Below are positions 48,248 to 62,076 of a DNA stretch of 64,000 nt, piece by piece; position 1 is the first letter of the stretch, and each line of letters begins with the position of its first letter. This stretch comes from Emmonsiellopsis sp. PD_33 (taxonomy: Eukaryota > Ascomycota > Eurotiomycetes > Onygenales > Ajellomycetaceae). The notes under the pieces were generated by a model. It ran no database searches, was not told the DNA's origin, and saw only the letters and a list, made by a program, of their open reading frames with translations. The translations under genes were made by a program, and so were the position numbers. The stretch spans positions 18,949 to 82,948 of the forward strand of contig JANTQF010000147.1 of assembly GCA_032988165.1 (NCBI GenBank), given 5' to 3'.

Positions 48248-48759
48248 TAGACTGGCTGCTGGGACCATGAATTTTCATGCATGTTTAATTTAGTTTGGTT
48301 TGATTTTAGTCTCATATGTAGAATAAAACATGACCCCAAGAATTTAGAACATATTTAATGACTTAATTATAAATTATATGTAGGTAAATGGACTAAATGA
48401 GTAGGTTTGAAGCATGAAAAATAACCTCTTTTAAGAAATAAAGCATGTAAAATGACTAAGGGAAGTGTGATAGAAATGGGATCAGGTATGACTAGAATTT
48501 TAGTACTAGTTTGGTCCTAGAATGATTATGTAATAAGATAATAATATTTGATAATACTCATGAGTAAAGAAGGCTCAAATCATTAACATTAACTTATAAG
48601 TATATCCTCCTCCTTAATTATGATCTCCTTATGAGAACTATCTATAATCTCCCTCTTCCTACCATGCTTCATAATCATCATCTTCTTGATTATGTCCTCA
48701 TGTAATTAACCCTAACAGTAGTGATATATATTATGACTTGAATTGAATTTCTATTCTAT

Positions 48760-50945
48760 TCCCACACTGGTTAGGAGTATTACCAGAACATCTCAAGTCA
48801 TTTTTGCAACTATGAGGTAGGTATGTGCAATCACAGCCCACATCTTAAGGATTTCCTTATCCTTAATGATGGTCACACCATTATGAAGGTAGTAATTAAA
48901 CTTAGTTGTATAAGATGCTAGTCTAGCCTTCTTTTAACTAGCAATTAATATATTAAGGTTCTATGCATACCTAAGGATTAGTATAACTATACCTATTTAT
49001 CTGATTCAGTATTACTAAAAAGCATTATCTACCTGGAAATTATCATTCATTATATCCACATTGTCAAGGGGTTTGACATCCAGAGGTTCATACTGGTAAT
49101 AGTACTTGTTGTAGAATGACTTGATAATATTAATATATACCTGATGCTCTTTCTTTATTCAGTCTTCATCAGAGTATGCATTTAATTGGAGAGATGGATC
49201 TAGTATAGCTGTAATAATATAGAAATCTGCAAATTGCTGATCTATCTTACTGTAATAAATGAAGAGCTTTACCTTTACTACCTTAATAGCTCTATGTATA
49301 GCTTGATCCCATCCAGTAGCATTATAACTCTTTGCTAACTGAGTATCAAGGTAGTTAAATAGATAATTATACACTCACCATGCCCAGATCAATATAGGTG
49401 TCCATATCTGCAAAACCACCTTGATCATTATATAGAAGGAATAGAGTAAACTAATGACATATCATAGCTGAGTTCATTTTAGTTCTAAAAGCTTTAAGGA
49501 TTGAATTTTTTTCCTTTCAGAGTCATCTACCCAGTGATCAATTGAATTCTGAAGCTGAAGTGCTTGAACTGCCATTTCATATATTAAACTCTATTAGGTC
49601 TTAACATCCTGTATCATCTTAAGGGGTGTAGTCAAGGTAGGGGTTATTATATGTTAGGTCTCAAAGAATTATTGCTCCTGTTTTGGTGAGATACTAATTA
49701 TAATGATAATATGATAAATTTAATATACATTATGATTAGCATTTATTCTCTTTAAATAGAGTAGGAGTGTGACCAAATATTATTATCTTATAAAGTGTTA
49801 AGGAGAATGTAATATTCTCATCCATGTGAATATCCCTCTCATCAAATGAGCTGACTATCATGTTATATTTTATCTCAATATGAAGTTTACTAACTAGTAC
49901 CTACATTATTAGTTAAATTATATGAGTAATGCATGGGATATAACTCTGATCCTCATCCTATTAATATCTAATCAATCTCTCCTTCAAGCTTCATATTATT
50001 ATTGAATTGTTTTTTGCATTATCAGTAGTAATAGCAAGTAGATTTGATGAAATATCCCAGTGATCATTTTGAATGATATTATGTAGAATTTCTGCCAGGT
50101 AGTCCCCAGTATGATTTTGGATTAAGGCCTTAAAATCAATTAGTTACTCCTTATACTCTCATTAATCATTGATGAAGTAGCAGATAACCCCTAGAAATGT
50201 TAGGTTATTTATATTTGTTCATGTATTTACAGCTAGGAATATTTTTCTCTGCTGCTTCAGCTCCAGGCCTAGATCTTTCATGTTCTTAGTATAGTGTTGA
50301 TTGAGGTTATCTTGCAGACTCATTCAATGAGGAATTTCTATTAGAGGTTTTAGTATCTACAGTAGGACTCAGAATTCAGTGTTTTCAATTAATTGAAGTG
50401 GAAGGTTTAGGGAGATACAGGTATAAAGTATTTATTTATGAAAGGCCTCAGATATGCAGAGTGGAAGATCTATAGTAATAGACTTCAGTTGTGATTATTT
50501 CTTTATTATTTTCTAAAGGAATCATCTCATTAGTGTTATTCAAAAGTGTTACCTAGGGGAGAAATAATATAGATCTCATCAGTCCTTCTAGAATATTATT
50601 ATTTCTTGATTTTTAATTTCAGCTACATCTAACTGACTTGAGGTATTAGATAATCCCATCAGAATCATATCTACTCCATGATGAATGAGTCTGGATGACA
50701 TCATAATACTTGTAATAAAAAAATGACTGTTCAGTTTCTTTCTCAGCTATCTGTTGAAAGAAATCCTATTGATCTGAGCATTATCAATGAGAAGATTTCC
50801 AGAGCTTTTACTTTATCAGGTTGAATATATAGTAATTTATGGTAGACTATCAGGACTAGAATAGTAGGATATGTACATTTTCATAGATAATATATCTCTT
50901 CCTCTTAATAGTAATCTCAGGAAGTTTGGTAGATTCAGCCATTTA
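48760..50945 (-). pseudogene. Degraded hAT transposase
   Basis: Minus-strand frame starting near 50,945 (MAESTKLPEITIKRKRYI). The catalytic-core region includes ATGWDQAIHRAIKVVKVKLF and KIDQQFADFYIITAILDP in the open piece 49159-49374. The C-terminal dimerisation domain reads IIKDKEILKMWAVIAHTY and AKMTWDVLVI (about 48,780-48,900), ending where hATs have ERVFS. Many stops interrupt it. A BED-type zinc finger was not identified. Confidence 0.75.
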
Positions 50946-51399
50946 AGATAATAGAGGAGGGAGTGGTATAATAATAAGATAAGTATGATAATTTAGAGTT
51001 ATTCTACTATATGACTGAGAGAAGAAAACCCTAACTATACTAGTGCATGTGAGGAGGCTGCCTATCTCAAATTCCTTTAATGAGGAGAATAGAAATAATT
51101 AATTCCAGATATTAATATAGGAATGACATTAATCTCATTAAATATAGCAGAAATATCATTATATTGTTACTAAAAAGTATTACCTTTGAAGCTTAGAGAT
51201 TTATTTGATATAATAAAAGAATAAGATACTGTTGATATATATATATATGAGATCTCATTAAAGATATTAAGAAATATATATATATTTCAATGAGTACTGC
51301 TGGTTTTCTACTATAGCAATTCTAATTAGAAAATAGAGGTAATAAAATTCAATTCAATTAATTATATTATCTTATCCTCCCCTCTATCTCTACTCTACT

Positions 51400-52345
51400 A
51401 TACTAAAAGAGAAAAATTTAAAAAAACTCCTCCTCCTCCTCCTCATCTTCCTTCTCCTTCTCATCCTCTTTCTCCTTATTCTTTTCCTCATCCTTTTTTT
51501 CTCTCTCTTTCTTCACCTCTCCATTCATAATAATTTACTTCTCCTCCTCCTCCTCATCCTCCTCCTCCTCCTCATTAGAGGTGAGAACAACTTTAAACTT
51601 ATCCTCTGATATCTCCTCTAGTAGAGATAGCTCCTTATGATAGGTCAGATCAATCTGAGTATTAAAATCAGTTATCTTCTGATCAGCCATATTGATATCA
51701 ACCCTAGTAGTAAGAAGATTAACCCAGCTAGAGAGCAATGTAGCCTCTTTAATGTTCTGAATTATTATATGTATGTGGGAGATGAAGAGGTCCTTAATTT
51801 TCTTCTCATTATGAACCTACTAATTCATTCAATTAGATTAGAAGAGTATTATTAAAAAGTATAACTAGAACTCTTACCTACTTAAGCTTTTTAGCCTCAT
51901 ACTTCAGAATTTCCTCAATCTACTTTTAATAGTATTTCTTTTTTACAGCCTTCTTTATGACTTCTTCCTACTCCACCTTCATCTCATATCATTTTTAAGA
52001 GTACTTCTGATCCTAATACTTCTACATTAACTACTCTACTACCTTCTTCTTTAATTTCTTATGCTCAGTCTCATCAGCCTCATTCCTAGTATAGATTAGC
52101 TGAATTCATATATAAGTATTACTATAAATTATTATTATTCATTTCTCTTGTGCAGCTTCTTCAGTGCAACATGATGTATCTTATAGTCAGCCTCACCCCA
52201 TTTAAATGCTTTCTTCTTGAGCCCCTCAAGCTGATGATAATACTCATAGGCCTTAGTTATGCAGATCTTGAAGGCAGGTAAAAATATAGCTAATAGTGGT
52301 AGTGAGAGAGAGCAACAATTATGATAGTAGAATAAGGATATCAAA
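51400..52345 (-). pseudogene. Acidic coiled-coil-like accessory frame in the hAT element
   Basis: The pieces 52135-52344 (KICITKAYEYYHQLEGLKKK) and 51535-51738 on the minus strand read as a charged, Lys/Glu-rich protein. It ends in a long Glu run encoded by a CTC-rich tract (51,427-51,580 on the + strand). No family recognised. It could be an accessory gene of the transposon or a low-complexity artefact. Confidence 0.4.
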
Positions 52346-52761
52346 AGAGAAGAGGTGGGATAATGGTAGGAAAAGAAGGAAAGAAAGAGAAGAAAAAAAG
52401 GAAAAATAAAAAGATAAAGAGAATTTCTCTAATCTAAAAGTAGATTATTTACATTTGATGTGTCTATATTTAATATTCTTTGTATGGTATTATCAGGCAA
52501 TTCATATTAGAGATAGACCTAGATAATAGTTATAGGTTACTAGAATAGCTGATTAAAGTTGGAATTTTAATAATATTTCTTTTTTTTCCCCTCCTCTTCT
52601 CCTCTCTCTTCTTCTTTTCTCTATCTATTCTATTCCTTCTCTCCCATCATCTCAATTAGTCATATCTCTATCTCCCCTGCCTTTTATCCAAACATGTTGA
52701 TACCCCCTCCTCCAATTTAAAAATGCCAAAGTACACCCCCCTTCCCTGTTAAATGATGATG

Positions 52762-53326
52762 AAAAATAGTGTGCCTGGTTGCAAAGTAGTCTATAAGGCA
52801 TGTATCACTGAGTGAGAGGCCAAGTAGGATTGATATCATACTGAGCTCCTCAATGTCTTAAGAAACTACTGAGTTAAATGCAATTCCAAGCCCTATTACT
52901 ATTACAATAAGAATAGTAAGTTATGATCATACTTTTTAGTAATACTTAATAGCTCATTCAGGTCAATAGAGTGGATTCAGAAGGTCTAGTTCTATTAGAA
53001 ATCTAGAGAGCTCATTTTTGCCAAGGCTGTGATGGCACATCTAATTCATAAGATTAATAATAGGAAGTATTACTTTTAGTACTCTATCCTTAATATCATC
53101 TAGTTGGTAGTGGAAACAGTCCTCACTATTCTTTTCAAGTGTAAGTTAACTACTCTATTAAGTCTACTAAATATATATACTGATTATATTATGAATATAG
53201 GTAGAGTTAAAATGATGGTGCATGAGAAGTAGTTGACTCTCAGAGTTAAGAATATACAATTAGTGAGGGAGGTAGCAGATGTAATTGAGTTGGAGTACTT
53301 TAAGTAGACTGCCCTCAAGATTTAAG
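52762..53326 (+). pseudogene. Second accessory frame in the hAT element
   Basis: From about 52,762 the + strand gives VPGCKVVYKACITEWEAK, then a series of aromatic-rich segments and VKNIQLVREVADVIELEYFK before a stop near 53,326. Interruptions are TGA/TAG at positions where Trp or Gln would fit. No function can be assigned. Confidence 0.35.
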
Positions 53327-53793
53327 AGGGTTTTTTAATGTTTTTGTGTGTTTTTAGTTTTTTAGTTTTTTTAGTTTAGGGTTGGGGCTGAGGCCTTTAG
53401 GCAATGAAAAGTAATAATATTTGGTAACACTTACTGATGCAAATCTCTCAATTTGAAATTATTATATGATGTGTGGCAGGGCTGCTACTGGCTTGACACT
53501 ATTAGTAACACATGTGATTATAATTAGGTAATATTGTGGTATTCCTGGTCCCATTTAGTCCTATATATAGATAATGGGACCAAATGGGACCAGAACTGAA
53601 AAGATAGATATATAATATGATTTATGAGTAAAATATTTCTTTATAATATGATTCTGAACTAATTTATCTATACTATAATATGATATAGTATCTATATTAA
53701 AGTGATTTTACATAAAAAGGAACTAATATATTAAGTAAAATAATAAGAGTATACTTTAATCCTGGTTCTAATATGGTCTCAGCAGCCAGTCTA

Positions 53794-53801
53794 TACTCTC
53801 T
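53794..53801 (+). repeat. Right target-site duplication of the hAT element
   Basis: TACTCTCT, identical to 48240-48247. Confidence 0.88.
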
Positions 53802-55129
53802 TAATCTCTCAAACTGCACTTCAAATCTTTTACTTATCTACTCTCTCTTATATGCCTGTTAACCTGTATTAAACCTATCTGAACCTCAAAAGCTCTATCA
53901 AATAAAACAAATAGATATGAACTAACATTTATGATATACAGCAAACTGATATATTAAGATCAAAGTGAAAGAGATAAAGATATAACTAAATGGAACCTCA
54001 AAATGTTCCAATCAAGTCTCATCAGTGATATAGAAGAAGGTTGAAAGAAAAAGGCATCACTAATGAAATTAAAAGCTTCTAAAGATAATAATCTTTAAAC
54101 TTATATGGATGATTCCTACAGTCAGAATGCATATAAATATATAAACTCAGAGGATTAACTAGTTTAAAAAGGGTTCATTTCAGCTGAAGACATCAGATCA
54201 TTCCACACATCACCTCTATACTGAAGGCTGTTACTAGAAATGGAAGAAGAGGTTTATAAAGTATAAAAAAAAGAGTATTTATTTCAGGCTACTTATGCTG
54301 ATGCATAGCCCTACCATTTCTAGGTAAATAAAAAATCTTGAAATAAAGAAGAAATATATAAAATAGACTTATCTTTCTTGAAGATGCTTCTAGAAACCCT
54401 GAAGCTATTACTCATTGAAGTGATATACTAATATTAGAGTTTTCCTATTAAAGAAGGGCTAACTCTACAAGCACTATATAACTTTAAATTAATGATGCAA
54501 ACTCTTACTCTAGATGTTAAAGTCATCAGAAAACAAGTAAAAGTCATTCATAATACCACTTATAAACTATAGAAGCTAGTTAATCCAGAGGAGAAAACAC
54601 AGCTAGAACTAGTTGAGGAAAAAGTTGAGTCTAATATCCTACTACAAATTAAAATATGAAAGAGAATAAGTAAATAAATAGAAGTAATCTATAGAGTAAT
54701 ATTCTCTTTTACAAATAATTTAACTAATATACTAGTAAATGACTTTTCATACTATATACTTTATAAGGAATTAAGTGTAATGAATAGCATAGAAGAAACC
54801 TCATCTATAGATAAAGTAAAGTAATAAGTCTACAAGTAATAATATACTAAAAAAGAGACTATGAATATATCAAATAGATATACTCATATTAACTTAATGA
54901 CTATTAGTAGGGATCTACAGCAAAACCTCTTCATAACAACTACCTTAGTGGCATCTACTCCTCCACAATTAGGACTAGTTATAAGAAATCAGACCAGCTT
55001 TCTGAGAAAGTCAATCAACCCTTAATATTAGAATATCAGGCTAGTAATACTAGAGGATATTACTCTAAAAATAGCTTATTTCATCAGATTGACATTTCCC
55101 TATCTGGAAGGAAAGTTGTGCTGAATAAC
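53802..55129 (+). mobile_element. Fragment of AT-rich element between two insertions
   Basis: Very AT-rich with stops in all frames. Its composition continues that of 42.4-48.2 kb, and its end (GGAAAGTTGTGCTGAATAAC) reads on in frame into the sequence after 59,912, which shows it was interrupted by the 55,130-59,912 insertion. No domain recognised. Confidence 0.5.
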
Positions 55130-55259
55130 TGTTATATATCTATATATCCCTACTATGTAGGTCACATGATCATCATGTGACTCTCTATACTGTATCTAGT
55201 ATTTACAGCCTTCCTCTCCTATAGAGGATCATCATCAATATATATGACCTCAGCTTACA
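55130..55259 (+). repeat. 5' LTR (130 bp)
   Basis: TGTTATATATC...CAGCTTACA. It differs from 59783-59912 at three positions only, all transitions. Contains no CG. Confidence 0.93.
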
Positions 55260-56100
55260 TGGTAGCATGTCCTTTTAAATGTGAGATCCTAGATGGGAAA
55301 GGTGACATTTGTTGTAGGTAGCCTTTGCCACACTCCTATTGATATGATGAGAGATGGATGTCTCAGTTTGTATGAGATAAGTTCACAGCTGTGGAATCCT
55401 GCAGATGTGAGAACTCAATAATCTCTGCCCTTAATACTCACAGTTGTGAAGTCCACCTATCCCATAAACCTGTCCCAACTGAGCTATACAGCAAACATTG
55501 AGAATGCTATCAACTTACCTACTACACTGTGGTTGTATTGCTTGAAGCACACATAGTCCTCCACCAGCTACATTACACTGTGCCATGCCACACCCTGACT
55601 GCAGCTTAAGAGCTGCATGTCAACCATCTTCTGTACTAATCCAAGAATGGATAACATGTAACCCCTTCTGGAAATATGTGCCCCAATGCCTCAATGTGTT
55701 GAAGATGTGTAACCTGCCTCTCACCTCATCTAATCCATTCTTATTTGATATTGCTATCATGCCAATGCACTCATCCCATAGGTGTTTAATACAGCCAAGC
55801 ATAGCTATGCCAAGTGATTGAATGATATGAATGTTGGACCTTTTTGGAGACTGGAAGTCTACTCATAGCTGCTGATAGCTGTAGCAGGATGAGTAGTCAA
55901 ACACCCAGCTACTAAAGCATCTACACTATTAGCAACCTGAATGTAGCTATCTAGTTACAACCCTCCTACTATCAAGTGACTATCTACAACAATCAAAAAC
56001 AGCTAATATTAGCACTGATACTAGAAGCCTGATGCATAATGTCTAGAAATGTTGCCAACAATCTAACCATGCTGTTGACCTTTACCCACTGATCTCAGGC
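55260..56100 (+). other. Leader and gag region of the retrotransposon
   Basis: Begins with the primer-binding-site-like TGGTAGCATG. Frames are broken; the open piece 55585-55821 is not recognisable as gag. Nothing else can be named. Confidence 0.4.
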
Positions 56101-59100
56101 TAGAATGTCCATCACTCCAGGTAGATATCCATAGGATGACTTCATGGATCAGATGGACCAGATCTTCCTGGAGCTGCCTGAGAGCAACCAGGAACCTGAA
56201 CCTGATGATGATAAGGAGTATGCAAAATAATAAGATCTAGATAAATCAAAGGAAGCATCAGGATATTTCAAAGCCCTATTCAAGGTGGATGCAGCAATCC
56301 TGCTCATGTATTATGAGAAGTTTATGGAAGGCAAATACAAGAAGTTCTAGCTGATTGCTAAGAAACTAGACTTTGAATGTGCTAAAGGTATATTTTCATT
56401 GGAGAGTAACAATAAGTGTTGTGCCCTGGTGGATAAGGCAATCTTGATAATGAATGCTTCAAGAAGATACTGAACTGACACAAATGACTCTTTATATTAA
56501 GCCTAGGAAAATTGAAGGATCATCAGATGCCCATACCCTTTTTTGATGAGATAGATGTGCAAGGTCTATGCCAAGCACCTTTCAATTTGTTGCATAAGGA
56601 TTGCAAGGTGATGGATGAGATCCTGAATAACTTAGAGGCACAAGGCTGAGTAGAGCTAGTCCCAATAGACAACCTGAGCCCTGTTGTGTTGCCAGCCTTC
56701 ATAGTCTGGAGAAACAATAAACCTTGTCTAGTCATTGATCTATGCTGAGTAAATGCCAAAATATAACTAAATGCCTATCTACTCCCATGCCAAGATATAA
56801 TATTGTCATCTCTACAAGGAGTGTCCATCTTCTTGACAGTGGATATATAGAAGGGATTCTTTCAAGTGCTAATAATTCCAGCAGATAGATGGAAATGTGC
56901 CTTTATGACCTCATATTGGGGATATGAGTAATTGACAGTCTCTAGCATGGGCCTGACTTCATCTCCAGCCTATTTCCAATCAATCATGGAAGGCATTCTA
57001 TGGCTGTTCCTTTGAAAGAGTATTCTTATGTACATTGACAATGTAATAATATTTTTGTCATCCAAGGAAGAGCACATAGCAGATGTTGATGCTATGCTAA
57101 CAATAATTAAAAAATCTAGAATAACATTATTAATTGCAAAATGTAACTTCATCTTTCCCTCTGTAACCTTACTTGGCCATTGTGTATCCTGCCTAGGGTT
57201 GGCTATGCATGAAGACAAGGTTGCTGCTATTAAGAAGCTCTCCTTCCCCTGGAATCTAGCACAATTGGAGGGAGGAATTAGTTTGTTTGGCTATTACAGG
57301 GAATTTGTAGCATGCTACTTGCAGAAGGTAGAACCCTTATAAATCTGGAAAATGAAAGGATTTACCAATACTCCTATAAAGGGCAAGGCCTGCAAGTGGT
57401 GGGCAACACAGAGAGTGCCCTCAAAAAAGGAATTGAAGGAGTGCTGAGAGAAAATTAAGGATGAAATCTATAACTCCCTAATATTATGATTTCCTGATTT
57501 CACAAAGGAGTTCATTGCCTATGTTAATGGTAGTGGTGATGGAATAGGAGTGGCAATCCACCAGATTAAGAAAGAACAGACAGGAAAGAATAAACCAAAG
57601 GAATGCCCAGTGGTATTTTTGTCAAGAAAATTTAAGGGTGCTGAAACAAAGTACTCATCCACTGAGCTGAAGACAGCTGTAATGGTATGGATGCTCTGAA
57701 AGATGCCATAATATTTTAATGGCAATTTCACTGTAGTTACAGACCATATTGCCCTGAAAATGGCATTGCAAACAGTGAGTGTTGACAAGTGACAGAATAA
57801 CCACCTCAATAAATGGTTCCTGTTCTTATCCCAGTTTGCCTCCTGCATGTGCATAGTACACTGTGCTGGCAAACTACACTGAAATGCAGATGCCCTTTCA
57901 TGGATGATGATGATGGAATTTGATGATCTATGCTAGCTACCAGAGAATGTGTAATATCTACCACTTCCACTGAGGACAACAGAGCAATTGGACCCTAACA
58001 AAACAATGACTCTTCCAGAGATGCCTAAGACAAACAACCAAGAACAAGAAGTAGGTGCCTACCCAGTCATGATACTGGATATACATCTAATGATCAAGGA
58101 GCAGATACAGCAAGCATTACCTCAAGACTCTCACTTCAGGGTGATATATTGTAAGATTAAGGAATGTAGTATAAAAGTAGATCTAGTAGTGGACAGGGAG
58201 AATCCCTATCATGGGTTCTACATTGATCAGTCAGACCTTCTCTACTATGCATCCCATTCAGAGAGTCCAGCCAGACTTTGCATCCTACAAGCCATGCAGA
58301 TAAAGGTTATTGAACATGCTCATCAACATGATGCACATAGTGATGCATAGTGGACACTTGCTAAGCTATGATCCACAATCTTCTCCTCATGGGTAAAGGA
58401 GGAAGTTCAGAAATTTGTCAAAGCATGTCCTATATGTCAAACCTCAAGTGCTTGACACTACCAGCCTTATGGTTTACTCCACCCAATTCAATCAGCAAAT
58501 CAACCCTTTGCCACTCTGAGCCTTGACTTCATTTCAGATCTCCTGAAAGCTGAAGGGACAGACTATGATATGATATTAACAATAACTGATAAATACATCA
58601 AATACATTAGGATTATCCTGGGCAAAAAGAAATGGAGTGCTGAAATGTGGGCTGAGCATTTCTTCAATAAAATAGTGTGGTTTTGGGGTCTACCTCAGCA
58701 ATTAATAGCTGATAGGGATAGGTGATTTCTGAATAAGTTTTGATTGGAAATATTCTGATGTGCAGGTGTTGCTATATGTCTCACAGCTACTTACTACTTA
58801 TTAGCTAATGGACAAGTGGAGTATTCCAATCAAATAGTAGAAACTACTCTATGATTGATTCTTGCTGGCTAAAATGTACATGGATGGCATTTCATAATTC
58901 CCTAGATTAAGTTTACAATCAACACCTTGCTCTCCCAACCTATAGGCATGTCACCATTCAAAGTCTTATATAGGATAGATCCTGTATCACACTTCAACCT
59001 GCAGCAACAACAAGGAACCTTGGATGCCAATGAATTCATAAATGCTTGAGAGGAAATTTATCAAAGTGTGAATGATGCTCTTACACTTAGTTGAGCATGT

Positions 59101-59585
59101 ATGGCTATATACTATGACTTCTGATGCTAACTGATTGAGTTACATGGAAAGGCCTATCTATGTTTGGTGTGGAAAGGAAGATATGGATATACTCTACCTG
59201 AAATGTCAACTCTCCATCCCTTATGAGTAGGGCCCTTCAAGATAATTGAAAAGGTGGGATTATCAGCCTACTGCTTAGAGCTGCTGCCCTGACTGAGAGG
59301 ACTACATTCAGTAATTAGTGTCATCCACCTAGAACCTCATTATTCTAACCACCTTGACTGTGCCATCCCCCAAGCACTGGACCATATCTTCAATGGTGAA
59401 GAATATTGGGAGATGGAGGAAATCATGGACAAACAATGAGTGGCAAACAAGACAGAGTATCTAGTGAGATGGAAGAATCAACCTGGTCAAGATTCATGGG
59501 AATCATGGCAAACCCTCATGCAGGATGCACCAGCAATGGTCTGCCTATATGAATGTGAGTGAGTAAGATTGCACTGAAGTCTACC
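56100..59585 (+). pseudogene. Degraded pol of the nested retrotransposon
   Basis: Reverse transcriptase about 56,540-57,340, with LNNLEAQGWVELVP-type text once TGA is passed over, SMGLTSSPAYFQSIM, and the catalytic box as YIDN (57,031) instead of YxDD. RNase H about 57,500-57,930 (VTDHIALKMAL, and the A-D-A-L-S motif). Integrase zinc-binding and core about 58,300-59,000 (KACPICQTSSA, TLSLDFISDLL). A C-terminal chromodomain is at about 59,400-59,520 (EMEEIMDK, TEYLVRWKNQPGQDSWE). Open pieces remain at 57028-57342 and 57988-58350. Most interruptions are TGA. Confidence 0.87.
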
Positions 59586-59782
59586 ACTAATGGAAAGAGG
59601 ATGAAACCCTATCTTCATGTTTACCCCTTCTCTATCCAAGATGATAAGATTGTTTTATTTCTGTTGTTCATTTCCTTTAAAAGTTGAACTGCTCCCCTTA
59701 ACATGATATACATTGATATGCCTTGTGTTAATATGTTACCCCTAGTTATTGAGGATGATAACTTTTTCTATGCTGTGGCAGA

Positions 59783-59912
59783 TGTTATATATCTATATAT
59801 CCCTACTATGTAGGTCATATGATCATCATGTGACTCTCTATACTGTATCTAGTATCTACAGCCTTCCTCTCCTATAGAGGATCATCATCAATATATATGG
59901 CCTCAGCTTACA
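59783..59912 (+). repeat. 3' LTR (130 bp)
   Basis: Matches 55130-55259 over its full length with three transitions. Confidence 0.93.
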
Positions 59913-62076
59913 AACTGCACTTCTCAAAGCATTAAAGATAGAGGTATTTCTAGATACTAATATAGTAATGTAATAGACTACTAACAATAAATTTCTAGTG
60001 GAACTTAACAAGTTAAATAGAGAGATCACTACCTAAGACTGAAATAAATTTAAAGGACCTCTAAGTAGAGATTCAGATAAAAAGAATATTATCAGCAGAG
60101 TCTCTCTCTCTTCTTTAGCAATGCAACTAGAACTAAATCTAATTATAAATCTAATATAAGAGGTGATTGAAGTGCCCCATCAATATATAGGTATAGAGTT
60201 AGTAAAGTAAATTAATAAAGAGAGAGGAGAATAGATGAAACTAGGCTCTATCACTAAAAAGATCTTTTACTAAAATATATGAATTTATAATCATGTGATC
60301 AAAATAGAGGAAATTAAGCTAATCTAGGAGAATAAAGTAAGCACACCTAGATGGTTTAAAACTTGGAATGATATGAAGTTAGAGAAGATCCCAGTAATAA
60401 TTATAAATATAATAGAATAAGATTTAATGAAATTAAGTATAGAAGGAGAGGAGTAAAATAAAGTCTTTCTTTAAGTAGTGATACTGGTAAATAGCTGGTA
60501 GAAGTTGAAGAAACTCTTATAATATTATAGAATAATAATAGAGTAAGAGGTGATAATTTGTAATTAAGATCAGAAAAGAATATAACTAACATAATATATA
60601 AAATAAGTTTTTAATAAATTTATTTATATATTTTCTCCTAATAATAATACAATTAGTTCCTTTATCTATAATATACCTTATAATTTTTAGTCTTATTAAA
60701 TCTATTTATCTCTCAGTACATCAGTTTCTTTCCCATTTCTTTTGTTATTTCTCATTTCTTTTATTATTCTAATTCTATAAAGTATCATCTTTACTAGTTA
60801 GTTGATTTTCTTATTACATCACATCTTTACTCTTTTAGTTAGCTTAAGTACTTATCCAGATCTTCCATCTCTCTTCTAATCATAATGAATTAATTTTAAG
60901 AATTAATGAGATTCATTAGAGATTTATATTAAATTTATATGATTATAATGATTTCTACCTTCTAATAGATAATATAGCTTATATAAGACACACTATATTA
61001 AATTGCCATTTTCCTGGAGTTCAGTACTCTTAATTAAGACATAAAGGAACTTATTAATTAAATGATCCAACATTTAGAAGTAATGAATTAATAAATTCTT
61101 ACTTTTAAATAGTCTTTTCTTACTCAGTCTGAACTATCTGAAACTTCTTTCTTTAATTAAATTAAAATAAATAACCTTATCTTCTCATATTATTATTCTA
61201 ACTTCATTATTATCTATTTCATTTACTTAATATTTTAATTTTATCATTCTACTATAATATTAATAATAGTTTAAGTATTTTAAACCCATTCAGTCTCATT
61301 CAGTTTAATTCATTTCAGTGCTTTTTAGATATCTCTTCAAAATACCTTCTTCTTTCATCAATCAGCTAGAGTAACTATCTTATTCTAATTTCTCAGCTCA
61401 ATCAGTACAGCCAGCAACAACAGATTTGATTATTAATCACCTAGTGGAATTACAAAAGTAATAGATGAAATCAGTTAATTAGTTAATCAGTTAATATACT
61501 TCTTACTAGAAATAATTAAGTTAGTATAAATCATCATATAGAAAACCATGGAGAATCTGACATACTACTCCTTAGATAATACTACTTAAGGCCTTTTAAT
61601 AATAGTAAACACTGAGCTAATTATCATACTTTATCATTTTAAGGTTCATAGATGGATAACAAGCCTTAGTTTTATAACAACATCAGCCCCAGACATCCAT
61701 CACATTATTGACAACTGAAATAATACATATTATATGTATTTTCAACCTAATATACTTAGCTGATAGGAGGAAGGATTAACTCAGAATACTCTATTTACTT
61801 AGAAGGATTTAACTGATTTTGATGGAGGCTCTAATGATATTAATAAAATGATTGAGTAAAACTTCAATTATAAATTTTATTATGAAGTTTAAATATATTC
61901 CTACTACTTTACTCATCTTCTATTTCTATTTACATTGCACTCACATATTTTCTTTATTAAAGTCTTTTACCTAGCAACTAATTGATTTATCTCATTACTT
62001 TTATCTGGTCATTCAATGATACTATCCTTTTCTTCATATTATTTACTTTGAGAATAAAGTAAAAAAGGCTAGAAAT
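59913..62076 (+). mobile_element. Continuation of the AT-rich element to the block's right edge
   Basis: The frame that ended at 55,129 resumes here (ALLKALKIEVFLDT). Later text (for example VEVPHQYIGIELVK-like) has no recognised fold. From about 60,600 it is almost pure AT-rich sequence with no usable frame. No LTR edge was found. Confidence 0.45.

Larger units (their letters stand above)
48248..53793 (-). mobile_element. hAT-superfamily DNA transposon with intact ends
   Basis: 5,546 bp bounded by inverted repeats that start TAGACTGGCTGCTG at each end (20 of the first 21 bases match, the difference being G/A) and flanked by a perfect 8-bp duplication TACTCTCT. It inserted into the AT-rich Ty3-type element. 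It contains a transposase relic on the minus strand and two further decayed reading frames. Confidence 0.9.
55130..59912 (+). mobile_element. Ty3-type chromodomain LTR retrotransposon with near-identical LTRs
   Basis: 4,783 bp with 130-bp LTRs. A primer-binding-site-like TGGTAGCATG begins directly after the 5' LTR (55,260). The internal order on the + strand is reverse transcriptase, RNase H, integrase, chromodomain. It is nested in the AT-rich element. Only an AAC is shared by the two flanks, so the target duplication is not certain. Confidence 0.9.

Noticed and set aside
55130..59912. TGA read as tryptophan (alternative genetic code), since this restores long frames in pol
   Set aside because: TAG and TAA also interrupt the frames, catalytic Asp residues are lost as well, and nearby normal genes use TGA as stop. 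Decay of CGA and TGG explains the TGAs.
55125..59917. 5-bp target duplication for the 130-bp-LTR element
   Set aside because: Left flank ATAAC and right flank AACTG share only AAC, which may be chance.
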